Origin: Colius striatus
Lineage: Eukaryota > Chordata > Aves > Coliiformes > Coliidae
DNA: 64,000 bases
Assembly: GCF_028858725.1 (NCBI RefSeq)
Contig: NC_084767.1
Location: forward strand, 18,987,895-19,051,894
Direction of reading: 5' to 3'
Numbering within the stretch: the stretch's first letter is position 1; each line of letters starts with the position of its first letter. This document shows positions 25,205 through 40,285 of this stretch, one piece after another. The position numbers and the translations under genes were made by a program. The notes beneath the pieces were generated by a model. That model ran no database searches. It was not told the DNA's origin and was given only the letters and a program-made list of their open reading frames with translations.

Positions 25205-26090
25205 ATGAAAAAAGGTTGTCTTTCATGAACAGAGATACAGAGGATAAGCCCTGAAGTTCAGGTGGCCTTGTGTAGTCACATGTGCCTGAGGCTGCTTGCA
25301 ACTCTAGGTACCACGGGGAAGCCGAGATCCACAGCCCATGGAGGACCCCACGCCAGAGCAGGTGGATGCCTGAAGGAGGCTGTGACTCTGCGGGAAGCTC
25401 ACCCTGGAACAAGTTCCTGGCAGGACCCAGGAGTCTGTGGGGAGAGAGGAGCCCACACCAGGCAGGTTTGCTGTCAGGACTTGTGATCCTGTGAGGGACT
25501 CACGCTGGAGCAGTCAGTACTTGAAAGACTGTTCTCCTGGGAGATGACCCATGTTGGGGCAGGGTGTGAGGAGTTGCCCTGTGGCAGGCTCCATGCTGCA
25601 GCAGTTCATAAGAAGCTGCAGCCCATGGGAAGGACCCACACTGGGGAAGTTTGTGAGGGACTGTCTCCCATGGGAGGGACCCCACAGTGTAGCAGTGGGA
25701 AGTGTGAGGAGGCCTCCCCCTGAGACTAAGCAGCAGCAAAGTCCTTTTATAAGGAACTGACCGTAACCTCCAGTCCCTGCTCTGCTGGGGAAGAAGGAAG
25801 GAACGTCCCAGAAGGAAGAAGTGCGAGGGGGAAGGTGTTTTAAGATTTGGGTTTATTTCTCATTTCTCTGCTTTGTTCTGATTGTTCATTAGTATATCGA
25901 ACCATTTCTCCCTAGGTTGAGTCTGTTTTGCCCATGATGCTAATTGCTGAGTGATCTCCCTGTCCTTATGTTGACTCATGAACCTCTTGTTGTATTTCAC
26001 CCTCCTCTGTCCAGTTTAGCCGGAGGAGTGATAGAATGATTTAGTGGGCATCTGGCACCCAGCCAGGGCGCTAAAACTACCACAGGTGAA
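25205..26090 (+). mobile_element. Old LTR-retroelement-like (ERVL-type?) repeat fragment
   Basis: The block has internal phrases that recur every 50-60 bp, each with a version of GGGACCCACACTGGAGCAG and an ACTGTCTCCCATGGGAGG-like phrase. It is followed by AGTCTGTTTTGCCCATGATG, then AGTGATCTCCCTGTCCTTAT and CATCTGGCACCCAGCCAGGG. I know this arrangement as a common avian interspersed repeat associated with ERVL-type LTR elements, but the family name is from memory and not certain. It is decayed, non-coding and probably tens of millions of years old. Both ends are approximate. Confidence 0.5.
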
Positions 26091-29000
26091 AAGATCAATA
26101 AAAACCATAACACCCTGACACCTCCATTTCCCAGTGTTACACTTTCTTCTTCTGACACTTTTGCCAGCTCATGCATGTGCCTGGGCGTGGACTTGCAATA
26201 TGTTCTTTAATCACCTTTCTGCTGTGTGACCGGCAGCTCTACCTACGGGGCTCTGCAGAGACCTCGTAAACTGCATGTGAACTGCTGTCACAATGCCCAC
26301 AAGCACTCACAGGCATGGCCAGGTGCAACTGGAAGCATTCAAACCATGTAACATCCTACAAACTCTGCACTAAACCCTGCAAGGTCCAAGGACCCTCAAA
26401 GGTCTGTAGTCAGGGTGTCACTGAACCTCCGTCCCTCCCCAAACACATATCCAGAGATTAAGAAGCAGTTACATAGACCACAGATGACCAAATCACTGTT
26501 CCTACCAGATTAACAGCAAACAAGATACAAGCAACACAGTAAACAGGATGTTATTTTCTTTCTTTTCTTGCATAAAGCAAATATACAGATAGGTATATTG
26601 TTGAATTAGAGAGATAGTGTGTACCAGATGCAGGCATTTAAAACAGATACACACACTGAAATTACGTTTGGCTTAGTTACCTCTAGAGATCTGAAGGCAT
26701 GTTCAATCTAAGTATAGCCAGCACAAATTTTCTACCTCCAGTATCCTCTTTATAAAACAAAGGCTAAGGCTTTAGAACCCTGTTCCAGCAAAAGATCTCA
26801 AAGACAGTGAAAGAGAAATTGCAACCACCAGAATCTGAAGTGTTTCCAGTGCAACTCACACCACCTCAGAGGTGATTTCCCCAGTCTCACCTGTCCCACC
26901 ACACGGCCGAGATGCCTGAGAGGCCGCGGGCAGCTCCACGCACAGCACGGGCACTGAAGAGGCACAGGTGACTGTATGTACAGCCGCTTTCTGCCTCACC
27001 GGTGGACACTGCCCTTCGGTTTATTACATTCTGTTGTGCATTACAGTGGCAGTGGAAAAAGAAGAAAAGCAAACAGCGAGCCTGGTTACTTTATTATCTC
27101 ACCGGTCAATTATTAACAATGCTGATTTTTTTCTCCCAGAGCTGCTGGGCAGTGGCCATGACTCCTGCATGGGCAGAACTGAAAACTTCCATGAAGATGC
27201 TGCTGAGGCCACAGCAGGAAGAGCAGATAGGCACTTACTGCCTCAGGACCCAACATACTCCCCTCATCCTGGGCACCCCACCTGGACAGCATCACCAGAA
27301 CATCCTTCACTGTACCACATCTTGTCCTTCTCCATCCCCTGCCCAGGGTCAGAGTGCACTGGTCAGGAGCCCTTGCTCTGAGGCAGCTGAGAAACACTAC
27401 TAGACAAAGGTTAATTAAGTCTAACTAAAAGTAGTTAGATTTAATCCAACAAGGTAGTTGGATTTGATTGTCTTTTAAAAATATGTACTAGGTTTAGAGG
27501 GGGGAGAGAAAAGAGAGTTGTATAATAAAAATTGATACAGTTCAAGGAAACACTGAAGCTATGTTTCATATGCTGCAGGTTTTTTAGGTTTTGTTGTTGT
27601 TGGCATTGGGTTTTTAACTGTTTTGTTCATAAAAAAGCACAGAAGGCACCCAGATTAAGGATTTCATCCATTTTTACAACTCTGAATCCACTCAAGCCTC
27701 TGCAATAAATTCCTTTCTGCCTCCAAATCTATGTGATGGTGCCTGATACTACATTTTATAATGTCTTTATCTAGTGAGATGAATTCCTGCTAGTTTCCAG
27801 ATGGGCTTATGAAATAAGCTGATTTTATGCCACTATTTTTTCCCCTCAAACTAAGCTGCTAACTGGATAACATCAGGCAGGCAATAGCTCTCTTGAATTG
27901 TTCTTGTTTCTATCAAGACAAAACTGGGGATCCCTTCCACTCTTCCTACAAAAATAATCCACTTGCTTATGGCTATGTTCAATTTTTAAGTAGTGGCAAG
28001 AAGACTATTCTCCAGGGGGACACAGATTCAGCCTTTGGGTTTTTTGCCTGGCTTCACCACACTCTCCAGCCAGACAGTGCTGAAACCACCACAGAGTTTA
28101 GAACCCATTCCTGGTTTACTGCACAGTAGAGTACAGGGATCATTCTGTTGGGGAAAATCTCAACTTCTCATCCCCTGTACAGGAGGAAAACACAGAAGCC
28201 TCTAAAATACAGCTTACTGATGAGTCATTTAACTCATCTGAGGTTTTTCTGCAAGCAAACATCCAGGCTCCTCTTCAAAACCCTGTACACAAACAGGCCA
28301 TCTCTAAGCCTGACTTTTTTTTTTTCCAGCAGCACATAACGTGATCAGTAACTCTTGGAGTATAGTGAGGGGCTCCCGGGAAGTTACTCAGTAACTATCT
28401 GTGTTTAGTCATTGCATTAAATCCTGTTTTCACAAAGCAGTGCCTTGGTATCTGATTGAGTCCAGTGTTCTGCAACAGAAGGTGAGGGCACTGTTTCCAA
28501 CAGTCCAAGAGATTAGAAGAAAAAAATTTTGCTCCTGGACAACAGCAGCTTGGAAGGAAAAAGACAAACCTAAGCAACTCCTCCTGCCAGGTCATAAGCA
28601 AAGCTCTTGTTTGGGGACAGAGCTGGTGACACCTGCCATGCCTTCCCTGTGCAGCAGATTTTGTGCATTTCTTTTGTAACAGAAGTTTTGTGTAGGCATG
28701 TCAGAGGTAATTGCTCCGTTAAAGCACTGCAGATGAATTTGACCTTTGTTCTACATGAATAATACAGGTTCAAACACACCACATAGGAAAATACAGAAAA
28801 CCAAAGTCATTTTCCACCCTCTGACTCTGAGGGTTAATGCACTGACTCCTGGTTCTCCCAGGCACAGCAGGGACAGCTGAACTCAGCAGCAAAGGCTATT
28901 AACTTTGGAAACTCTGGTTCAGCACCAGGATTTGCCACATATCTTTGTAATGTTTGGCCCTTATATTAGGACGAGATTTTTTTCAAAGACATTTGAACAC

Positions 29001-32000
29001 ATCAGAATTGAGATAGCGGCCAGACTTTTCCAGATACACAGTGCCTGACTTCTGTCTCCTGGGCAAGAATTGCACAGAAGTTCACAGGTCTTTAAATGAA
29101 GTGTCTATTGCACAGCAAGTAGAGCTAAACAATGCTATCTTGCCATATTGTGCAGGATAAATCCATTAAAAGTGTGAGATTCCCAAGAGATAAACACAAC
29201 TACCCTCTCAACCTGAAGGTGCTGAAAGCTTCTGTGTGGTGAAGAGTCAGCAACAGCCAGCCACTTCAGACAGCAAAACAGCACAAGGCCTCAGGAAAAT
29301 GGCCCTGTCAGCACAGACTCATGTAACATGGAGCTCTAAATCAGCAGAAATTCACTAGTAACCTGTAATAATACACAGTACTATGCATACAGTAACAGCG
29401 TTCACTAAAGTTATTTCAAAATATAAATCATATGCCTCCAAATGCTCCTCCTGAATTATAAATCACCTGCCTTGTAAAGAAGTTATTAAACGTTACGTAT
29501 GGTCTGCAGCTCTCCCACTATGTATCTCACAAGGCAAACTGCTCCCAGGTGGGCTGTGGCTGCAGCTGGGGGAACTGCACAGCCACGTTCACCGGTAGGA
29601 GAACCCCTGGGCACAGAGAATGGGAGCAGAGCCACAGCTCCTTTAGAACCCCAATGGCCACAGGAAGTCCATGTTTTACAACTACTAACAACTAAACCTT
29701 CTCACTGCCTTTGTATGAAGTGCTGTTGATTTGGGATGAATAACTGCCTCAGATTCAACCTTCAATAGCAGAGCAGCTCAGGAGGGACAGCAAGAAGACA
29801 CTCCTGAGAGATAAGGGTTAACCACAGCCCTCCCCAACTTAAATGTCATAATATGCTCAATGGCTAATAACAATTGAATCAGATGTGATGGAGACACCTC
29901 AAAAGAGAGAACTTACAGCTGCTGTTGACAATTAACACTACTGCAATACATTACAATTAAGAGAATATGGTGTCAGGCACAAGCACACCAGCCATTCATT
30001 CATCAACAGGGAAGTAACTAAAGCATTCTCAGGAGATTTAAAAGCATACTTAGGTTTGTTATCCAAAAACTTACACCGTAACAATAACAAACAGAGTCAA
30101 GAGGAAAAACAATCAAAGGATTTTGTAAAAACAACAGAGCAGAGGCTCATTTTATCTGTCTTTGGCTTCCTACATGTTTAGAGAGTGCTTATATCATGTT
30201 TCCAAACTCAGAAATACTGATACTTAACTGATTTCTTAAATGAGAGCTAAGACTTTCAGGGAATCCTCAAATTTCTACAGCTAGTGCTTTCAGAGATGCA
30301 TAAGTCTCATAAAATTCATGATAAAGGTGTTAGTGGCTGCCATCAGTATGGCTTTCACTCCTGCCACAGTCACTGCACTAAATTGCTTTGAAGTAGAAAA
30401 GCTGTAACTAGGATAACAGGCCAAAAGTTGCCTCTTAATGCTGCTTTACAGATCTCCTGCTTAGTCTGTAGATCACCAGAATGTGTTCTGCACTTGTGTG
30501 CAGCTCCAGAAGATAAGCTCTGTATAAAAATGTGGAAAAACATCTTCCATCAACAACACTCACCAAGGGCGGTACCTGTTCACAGCTCACCTGCATCTCC
30601 TGTGCTGCCACCACCCTGTCAGTATTGTCTATACAGTACCAACATCGCAAACACACTGATGGACTGCAGGGGTATCAGATAAGCATAACATTTTAAATAC
30701 TTTCTCATGGCTCTGCCAGTCTTTATTTATACAGCCTCAAATTCACCACATGGTTACTGGTTATGAAGGTGGGCCCCTTAGGGTGGCAGGACAAAGTGAA
30801 AACTACAGCTACCTGGGTGCTTCCTCAGCCACGTCACACAGGTGAGGATCCATGGGCAGGGCTGATGGGAGCCCCCTCACCCCACACTGCTGATTCCAGC
30901 ACAGCTGCCTTCCCAGGCTTTTTTACTAGGTGTTGGAAAGTGAAATCCAAAGGAGGATGCTACACAAGCAGCAAATGCTGCCCACAAAAACCTCTAATCA
31001 CCCAGTGAGCTATTAGCTTTCAATGTTATTTTCATTAGTTGGCAGCAGCTGGGATACAGATGGCTGCTCACTGTTACAGGCTTCAAAAAGTAGGTCAATG
31101 GTGGCATAGATATAAAATAGAAATAAAAATCCTGGGTTTTACCTATCAAAACTTTCCACATAACAGCAGCCTAATAAACAAAATAATATCCCTGAGAGAT
31201 CTCATCAATCACAAACTTCACAGATGTGGCTGCTTTACCTAGTAACCAAACTAGCTAGCAGGGCAGCGGACTACACCAGTATTATTACAGACACATTATC
31301 TTCACTAGAACACAAAAATTCCTACAAGACTTAATCCTTCTGCATGACATTACTGCAAACATAATCATTACCTCTTAGTATTTACTATTATTTAGGTAAC
31401 TGTTTGGTAATAGTTTATATAAGAAAGGTAACAGAAAGCCAATACTATAAGTTATATTGATGTACCATGGACCAAAGACAGGTCCCTGTGTTCCTTCAGT
31501 CCCTGACTTGACACAAACTGTCCTGCAGCCAAAGCAACCTACAGAAGTTTCCTTTGCTCATGCTCCTTTCAAGGCCAGTTTCCCAATTCACAGCACTATC
31601 AGAAGTTCCAGAGAGTCAGGTTTTCTGCTGCAATGTGCAGCAGGAGCAAGCAGCTGTGTGCTGGGAGAGCACAGATGCCAAGAATTACCTTAAATTGTCA
31701 TTGCTGCCAAACAGCACAGCAACGCTTAAGTCATGGAGATCTTCCCTGGGAGTTTTGACTGAGTAAGGTTACAGGATTTGTCCCTGGTAAAATACATATC
31801 AGTAGATCTTTAGCTGAGAACAATCAAATCATATCTGAAAGCCTCATTAAAAAAGTAAACCAATAGTTAGCGAAACAAGGTTTCCAGCTGAGGCCACACT
31901 GCAAGCACAATTAAATAGTATACCACCAGTGTCTGAGCTCTTTACACCCACAGAAAAATCTTTAGAGAATACCATCACACATCACAGGGACATCTAAGTT

Positions 32001-35000
32001 TCTGAAGCAGACTATACTAGCCTGGATAAGTGAGTTTAGTTTCACTGGTTCATATTGTTTCTCAAACCAGCTGAACTTCATTTGGTATGGCTCATAGATT
32101 ACCAGTGATCCCTGGGCCTCAGAGCAGAATCTGCTAAAACTATTTAGATGGAAATGCAGCGGAATTAATGTTGCTGCTGGAAGGGGAGCAATTGTCTTCT
32201 CTTCCTGGTTCCTTCTTTCCCATCCCCAACTCCAGCTTTGAGGCAGCTCTAGTGGTTGTTGGACTCTACTGAGTTGATTCAGTTTTCTACTTGGCAGAAG
32301 CTGTTCAGGGCTTTTATTTAGTGTTCTCTTGGTTTATTGAGGAATTGGGTGAATGTTGAGTTGATACCATGGGCGAGAAGAGGAACAGAGCACGTTGCCA
32401 GGCAGGATGGCCATGTTCCCACAGCACCAAGCCATTCCAGCAGCTTGTGCTTTCACACAGAAACCCATCCCACACCACTTCATGCTCACAGCGTTAGTGC
32501 TGCCCCAGGCTTCCTCCAATGTGAAACGGAGTCTGGGTGTGAAACACAAAAACCATGAGGGCCTACCCCTCCAGCTTGTGATCACCTGAGCTAATGGCAG
32601 AGGGCAGGCCTGCAGTGGTGTGGGGCCTGAGACACAACTGTATATCCAGCACTTGACCAGCAAACACAGCCTCACCAAATACCTGCCTGGAGTCTGATAC
32701 CGACTCCACTCCAATCTATGGCAAAACTCTTTCTTCATATTAGCTAAATGAAAAGGCAGTCGGAAGAGACATTACACACTCTGTTTCAGCAATGTGTCAC
32801 TCATCCAAAGCTGTACATTTTCTTTCTTCACAGCGAACTATAAAACTAGAATTTAAACGAGACTCTTGGCTACATTTAAAAAATTTGTTCAGGAATCTCA
32901 CTTGTATCTAAGAATCAAAGAGCAGTGCAGGATGCCAGTAAACAGCTCCCGAGGTGATCTAGTTGTTTATCTTTAAAGTGTTGTAAAATGTGAGAGAAGT
33001 AAGAAGAGAGGGACATTATGGTTCCCCTGGGAAGGGGGTCCAGCTGACAAGCTGAGATGCCAGCTGCTGCCTGCTTTTGTCATCAGGTATGTGCTCCTTT
33101 CTCTGCACTTAGAAAAATAAATAACTAACGAGGGCTTCTGGTGGCATGTCGATCCAGTTACACGGCAAAGGCAGCAGCAGGCTCTCTGCTTTCTCTCACA
33201 ACACTCGAGTACAATGCTGTCTTTGTCACGGGGAGGCTAAATAAATAATGTAGCCATTAGATGTCATGAAGAAAAGGAGCATTACCCGATTAAGTTCCAG
33301 ATACAGAGTGGGGTAGCTCTGCCATAAACCAAAGGACAGCAAAGGAAGCCCCGGGCTCTGCCTGCACCTTGGTCCAGCAGTGTGCTTTTTTTCATGCAAA
33401 AATTACACAGCGTCACAGAACATGAAGATCTGGGCATTAAGTACAGTTCCATTCAGAGTAATGACTATAACAAGAATTTCTTATATGCTTTTGTTTACTG
33501 CAGTGAAGCTTATAAATGTATAAAACCAGCAGGATCTGAACTAACACCTCTTGAATAAAAACCAGTCTGTCTCACAACGCAACTTGAGCATACACATTTT
33601 CACAAGTGAAAGCGGTATTATTCTAATAATTAAACACTAAAAAGAGTTTCAGAGGTCTCCAAGCAAACCTGGCTCACTAATCACACAGCTTCACATTGCT
33701 AACCATTCGTTTGGCCAGCAGTCTGGAAATGCCAGTTAATCATTTAAATTCTAAGTTTCACTGAACAGGCACTGGAACAGCAGAATAACATAAAAAGCCT
33801 TTTTACATTTGAGATTAATACTTTAAAGAGCATACATTTTCTTTTCTATGAACCATTTCTGCTATTCAGGACCTTATTCTGCAAGCTGTGCACAATGGAA
33901 ATTTCACAAAAGCTTTTGTAAGAGTTTTCACTACAGAAAAAAACCCCAGCAACAAGTTTCAAGGTGTTGTTTATGTGCTAAAGTTGCAAGAAGTTATTAA
34001 CAGAAAACAGGAAGCACAGAAGCTGTCTTTTCCGGAAATTCCTGTATTTGGATATACAAGATGCTGCAATTGAATTCTGCTTTTAAAATCTGGTTTTATA
34101 TATTAAAAGAAGCAATTTTCCTAGGTACACAACATGAAATTCTATTAGCTTCATCTAATGACCAACAATTCACTAACAAACCCTATAAACTTGGAAAGGG
34201 TTTCTTTTTTATTTAATATCAGCAAATCCTTCTGGTTTTACCAGTCTGTTTTATGTAACTTAGGCAAAATTACTTACAATATATAGAAGAAATCATGCTT
34301 TAAACTCAACACTTTTGAGACATAGAGCTGATGGAAGCTATTCACTGGACAGATTTGAGGCTATGCAGCAATTTAGCCACATTCATGCAATAAGTTAATG
34401 GCAAAAGCAGAAAGAGAATAAGTCTACTGTCCAATTCCCTGCTCCATTGACTAGACCAGGTTTCCTGTGCCAGGTAATCCTGCACCAGGCAAGCTTTGTG
34501 GGTGCATTTTTTGAGGTTCAGGTTATGGTCTCAGATCCTTAAGCCCAAGAGACCCATGCAAGCCTATATTCCATTAGTAAGTTAAATGATGTTCTACTCA
34601 CCCTTCTGAAATGCCACTGAAATGCCTCAGAAGCAATTCTAAAACCCATGCTGCTTATCATGGGCCTTAATATGGATTTAACTGTGACCTCTACATTAGT
34701 GCATGAGATCTGCCATGGGGAAACAGAGAGCAGTTGGTGTGAAAGAACGGCAGGGAATGACTGATGGGTCCCAGAATCACTGTCACCCATGTAATTCTAA
34801 GCTTGGTTATGGCTCTGTATCTCATATGTAGGGGTCCTCAGCCCTTGCTGGAAAACACCACATGGCAGTAACAGTAGCTGAGCTTCCTGAGGAATAGATG
34901 TGCTTCCAGAGTCACACTGTCCAGCTAAACAACTTCTTTCAGTCAAGGGTTTCCAGGGAATTCTCATGAAATCGGGACTGGAAACTCAAACTTTTACTCT

Positions 35001-35823
35001 GGTAGAAGCATCAGAGAAATGAACCTTGCCAGCTGACATCTGCCAGGAAGGGCTTTTTCTGGCACTGTCCCCTCGTAGCTATTTTCACTTTGAGGACAGA
35101 ATCAGTTAAGTAAGAATTGCTTCAGTTCATATCAAAATTACTTTTTCATCTTGCCTCAAAAAAACTCAAAAGGACAAGTTTTTGTTTTGTGTCAAAACAC
35201 TCCAATCCCCCCCAAAATTAAACATTTCATTTTATCACCAAACTGTGGACATGGCCAGCAGTATCACCAGATAGCATATAAGCTGTCAAGGGCTGCAAAG
35301 CACACCTGAAAGCGGGACACTTCCTAGGGTGGGTCTCCTAGCAGTGCTGGAGATAGCTAAAGCAGCACTGTAAGGACGGTACTCTTACCCCTATCATCTT
35401 ACAATTAAACTGTCTTAGAGCTTCCTCTCCAAATGGGCTTCAGCAGCAGGGACAGGTAAAGCAATAAACAGAAGGAGGCAGGGACAGGTGCAAACCTCAC
35501 ACTTGCCACAAACAGAAAGACCCTGCTATGCCTGGATCAGACAAAAATACAAATCATAGGAGTACATCTGATCTTAAGCTGGAAGAACCCTTGGATGTAT
35601 AAATCCCTCAGCAATGTGGAACATAGGCGTATGGCTGTCATGGAGGATCAGCACAGATGACCTCCCTTCAGCCCTGATGAAGCAAATGCTCCTGCCACAA
35701 GCCAAGCTGTTAGTGCTCGAGAGCCATGGGTAGCATCAGAGGGAGCAGAGAATTCCATCTCTCCAAGATCCTGGGGTGTCACATCACTGCTGTTTGGAGC
35801 CTGCTGAAGCAGGGTGGGCAGCA

Positions 35824-35890
35824 CACTCTGTGTAAATCTCCTAAATCTAATACTCTGTGTAAATTTACCCGTGTAAATCTCCTAAATCAG
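35824..35890 (+). repeat. Short imperfect tandem duplication
   Basis: GTGTAAATCTCCTAAATC occurs twice, 45 bp apart, with a third partial copy (CTCTGTGTAAATTTACC) between. It looks like a local slippage duplication in noncoding DNA. Confidence 0.6.
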
Positions 35891-37713
35891 ACCTTGCGGT
35901 ACTGTGAATATTGTTCCCTTAAAAGGCTGGACTGGGTGAAGAGCTGAACAAGGCAGTTCGGAGAACTGAGACTGAAACTGGTCATGTCTCAGGACAAACG
36001 TGATAGTGTCAGTATAACACTAGAAGCATTACAGTGGTAATGCTTGGATTTCTGCAATATGTAATAGCAAGTGAAGCCATTCTTGACCCTTCTACAAATG
36101 GTCCTGTAAAAATGGCTCATGATATTTTAGATAGCAGAAAATTTAACTTTACCAATAAACATGTAACATGATGTGACCCTTTAAAAGACAGAAGACTAAG
36201 AATCTAGAGATTAGCTTTGTGGTGATTAGTCACAGAAGTACGACAAATCCTTGGGTCACACCTTTACATTTTACAGGCTCTAAGGCTATTACAAAACTCA
36301 GCTCAAAGAGCATGTTTATGATCTAAACCATTTGTTTTACAACTCATGGAAAGTTTGTTGAAAATTTAAAAATAAATACTCTTTCGTAACTTTATAGGAG
36401 TAATTTTTTCTCTGAAAAAAACCCACACATCAACAACTTTGCTGATTTTTATAATAAAAAAATAATTAACAAGAAACATTTGCTTCAAACTAGGACTGAA
36501 ATTTTACTAGATACAGGCTCAGTAGACAGCCCAATAAATAATTCCTCCTGGACAGATGAATAGCAAGAAGGTACTTTTTTGAAATCCTTATCATATTCCT
36601 TCCCTGTTCTCAAAGCTAGAAGCCTATATAGTAACAGGGACAGGTGCAGAAAAGTCTATGATCCAAGCAATCATCTTACATAGATCTATGCACAGAATGC
36701 TGCACCAAGAATAAATCGCTGAAGAGATGTGATCTCTCACTCAGGATGAAAAGTAGGTTTGTGTATTCTGGAAATGTCTGGTGGTTATCAGCACTGCTTC
36801 ATGGTTCCTGCTCTACAGACTTATTATGACAAATGTTTATCCATTTGACTGGAATATTCCAGCTGGAGACACATTCATGGGGTTTGGGTGTTCTTTTTCC
36901 AAACTGTCAGGTGAAGTGTTCCAACTGTTTAAGACCAAGACCCAGGACGATACATTGTCTTCAAGGTTAACAAAATAATAATCTGACAGTCCTTTATGAA
37001 ACAATAGCTCTTGTCCTTTGCAGTTCAGACCAAAACACTGCCAAGGAACAGCTATTGCACCAAGTACTTGGTTTTGGTATATCTGTGAAATCAAAGTAAT
37101 CTAAATTTGGGAGTGAATTGAAAGCCCTGAACAACCACTTAGCAAAAATTCTGTAGAAACTTGATGTATTAAAACTTCCATCCAGTCAAGGCTTACAAGG
37201 CTATTCTTGGAATTTCTTTGGGAAGCCGAGTATCACCCACAGCTAGTGAAACCAGAGCATCTTCCCCTGTGCTCTCCTTTCTGTGCTGTCTGGATCATAA
37301 CTGGGGCAGCAAGGAAGCACCAAATTCAGCAAAGAGTTAGAATCAGGTGGAATACAGTAGAGGAAAAGTGTGTTGAGGCTGGGCTAGTAGGCCAGAGGGG
37401 AAATGGTGGGTAAGGTTGTTCTAGCAAGGAGGCTTAAAATAGCAACCAGTAAAGCAAATTAATTGGGGAGCACTAAAAAAAAATAAATTGCAAAACCCAG
37501 AAATGCTGAGTTGGAACTGGTTGAAGAGGAAGACAAATTTCAGATGGGAAACTAGTAGAGTTTAGACTTGTTTGGCATAGAGCTCTGGGCTTGGAAGTCA
37601 GAGTGACAAGGAGGAGTTACAGCCTAGGCAGGCAGGCACAGGAAGAGCAAGCAGGAAAACAGGGGCTGCTCAGGCAAAAAGAGAAATGGACAATATCTTA
37701 AAGCCCAAGATAC

Positions 37714-37760
37714 AAAATAAATAATAAAATTAAATAATAAAAACAAGTAAATAATAATAA
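37714..37760. repeat. A/T-rich AATAA-type simple repeat
   Basis: Degenerate AATAA/AATAAT units run for about 47 bp with almost no G or C. Confidence 0.7.
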
Positions 37761-39694
37761 GTATTCTTGACTCAGTGAGAAGGATGAGTAGTCTTGGTAA
37801 GTAGGCTAGAGTCTTTGTTCAAAAATGCCAAAAATTTGCTGGATTTCTTGTCATTACTAAAAACTATCACCAGAGTATAAGAGCTCACCCTGGAACAGGG
37901 AACGTATAGGGTAGAAAGGAGAATACATTACAGGCCCTCCAGTTATCCAAGTCTGACACTGCACTCCAGGATACTTAAGGGCCTGGTTAAAGCATCCTCA
38001 GGAGTCTTACTGTTTATCTCAGAAGGCTGATGGAGGCTGGTCACATCAAAAAAGAAAAGGAAAAAAGCCAAATAAAATGCCTGTCAGAAGAGGGCAAGCT
38101 GGAAAGAATACAGAGGAAGGCAGCATCTCGCTGGTTTAGCTTCAATTTGACCTTGTCTATTGTTGACAAGTCCAGGTTTTTAAACAGTCTGTTAATTGAC
38201 AGTTGCCTATAATCAGTTCATTTGAGTATTTACATTCATTCACTTTGCACATTTTCTCCACTTTATCCACTGTACAAAGATTCTCCAAGATCAAACACTT
38301 TAGATATTCCTATACAGCAGTTTGAAAGTATTCCTTCTTGGACCACCTTCTGTCATTACTAAAGATTCTATATTTCCAGATGAGATGTGAGAAACCTCTG
38401 AGGACAGCAAAAGGCTGTTTCACCCCGCCCCCAGCGCTCCCCTGCACTGCGTGTGGCTGTGCCAGGAAGGCAGGCTGTGCTTGTGTGTGTAGAACGATGT
38501 GTATCCACGAGAGCAAGTACAGGCACTCTGATAATTTGCATACAAAAAAATTCTAAATCTCCTTCTGAGACATACAGGCCACATCCATGCATGCAGGGAG
38601 AGAAAAGGTGCACATTCTGGGTCACTCCTGACGACACGCAGGGCTGTATTTGGGCATAACTTTCTAAACGTATGGCCCCCATTCTGGCTCGATGTGCGCT
38701 GCACAACCACAGGAACGGGAGTCCCCCTGAATCAGTGTGAGCATCACCCTCAGCACTGGTGTAACAGATTTCACTTCAGGTCACACTGTCAGACATTTGA
38801 GCCGTAAAGCCACCACCCTACTGACAGTGAAGGAACTTACAGGTCACCAGAAAATGTGCTTGTTGGATTACTTATGGAATATTTCAGTACATTTATTCAC
38901 TCTTTAAGATGTACATAATTTGATGTAATGTTAAGTTCTGTGGCTATCCTTTTAAATGTTTGGGCATTTTTTTTTTTGGCAAGGCCCATTGAAGTAAATG
39001 GCACCTTTATACTGATTTTACTCTTTGAATCAGACCTAAAAAATCAGACCCAAATAAATGAGCAGGAAATATCCAAAGCAATTATCTTTTGCATAGTCTT
39101 GATATAAATAAATCCTTTGTTTAAACACAGTTTACATTTGCCCTGTCTTGTTTGAGTGTGCAAATGGTACACAAAAAGAAAAGGGCAGAAAGCTCTGCTA
39201 AAATGGAGCAGGGTAGTGAGCAGGGAATGCAGAGCACTGTAGTTGAGGATCACACTGCTACTGGAATCAGCTCACCGCACTAACATCAGGAGTGCTTTGC
39301 ACTTGACCAGCAATCCAGCACAAGCAGTAGAAATCCAGATCTCCAGAATATTCTGCATGATACCTGCAGAAACAGTGGGCTGGTATCACAATAGCAAGAA
39401 GATGAAAAGTCAGGTAAGAGAAATTAGAGACAATTTTTCAAAGAATAAAGTTTACGAGACATATTCAAATTTGACATCAATGATATTTCTAACACAGTTT
39501 TTCCTTTGCAAATATCTTCTACAGAAATTAAAACTTCATTTTAATAACTAAGATTAGGAAAACATTAAAACCAAAGAACTATTATTAGGTTTTTTCCCCT
39601 CTGCCCTTTGCTTTTCCTTCAGTCTGTATTAAACTTGTATCTTTATGAAATTATGTTAAAAGAAGATTGCCAAAACTCTTGTTCCACTTCTGTG

Positions 39695-40285
39695 TCATAG
39701 AATCATAGAATCATTTAGGTTGGAAAAGACCTTTAAGCTCCTCGAGGCCAACCATTAACCCAGCTCTGCCACAGCCATCACTAAACCGTGTCCCTCAGCA
39801 ACTCAGCCACAGGGCTTTGGAATCCCAGTAAGGATAGGGACTCCACCACATTTCTGGGCAGCCTGTGCCAGGAGTGGACAAGCCTTTTGGCAAAGAAATA
39901 TTTCCTAATCTCCAATCTAAACCTCCTTTGGTGCAACCTGAGGCCATTTTCTCTTGTCCTCTCACTTTTTACTTGGGAGAAGAGACCAACCCTCACCTCC
40001 ACACATAACCACCGGTCAGAGTGGTTATTGCAAGAAGGTTATTGCAAAAGCAAGAAGGTCTCCCTTCACCCTCCTTTTCTCCAGACGAAACACCCTGACG
40101 TCCCTCCACTGTTCCTCACAGCATTTGTGCTCCAGCCCCTTCCCCAGCTCCATTGATGGTCTCTGGACACGCTCCCGACTCTCAGTGTCCCTCTTGTAGT
40201 GAGGGGCCCAACAATGAACACAGCACTAGAGGTGTGGCCTCACCCGTGCCCAGTACAGGGAGATGGTCACTGCCAAGTCACCATA
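39695..40285 (-). mobile_element. CR1 LINE, 5'-truncated, minus orientation
   Basis: The left end, TCATAGAATCATAGAATCAT, is a reverse-complemented double copy of the CR1 terminal octamer. GGTTGGAAAAGACC and the phrases ACTCCACCACATTTCTGGGC and GTAGTGAGGGGCCCAACAAT further right are from the CR1 3' half. The tail type differs from the 1306 and 22521 copies, so this is a different subfamily. The right boundary is approximate. Confidence 0.92.

Noticed and set aside
26968-27403. Overlapping 133-137 codon plus frames near a small GC-rich patch
   Set aside because: Two different frames are open over the same bases, neither with a domain, and there are no convincing splice partners.
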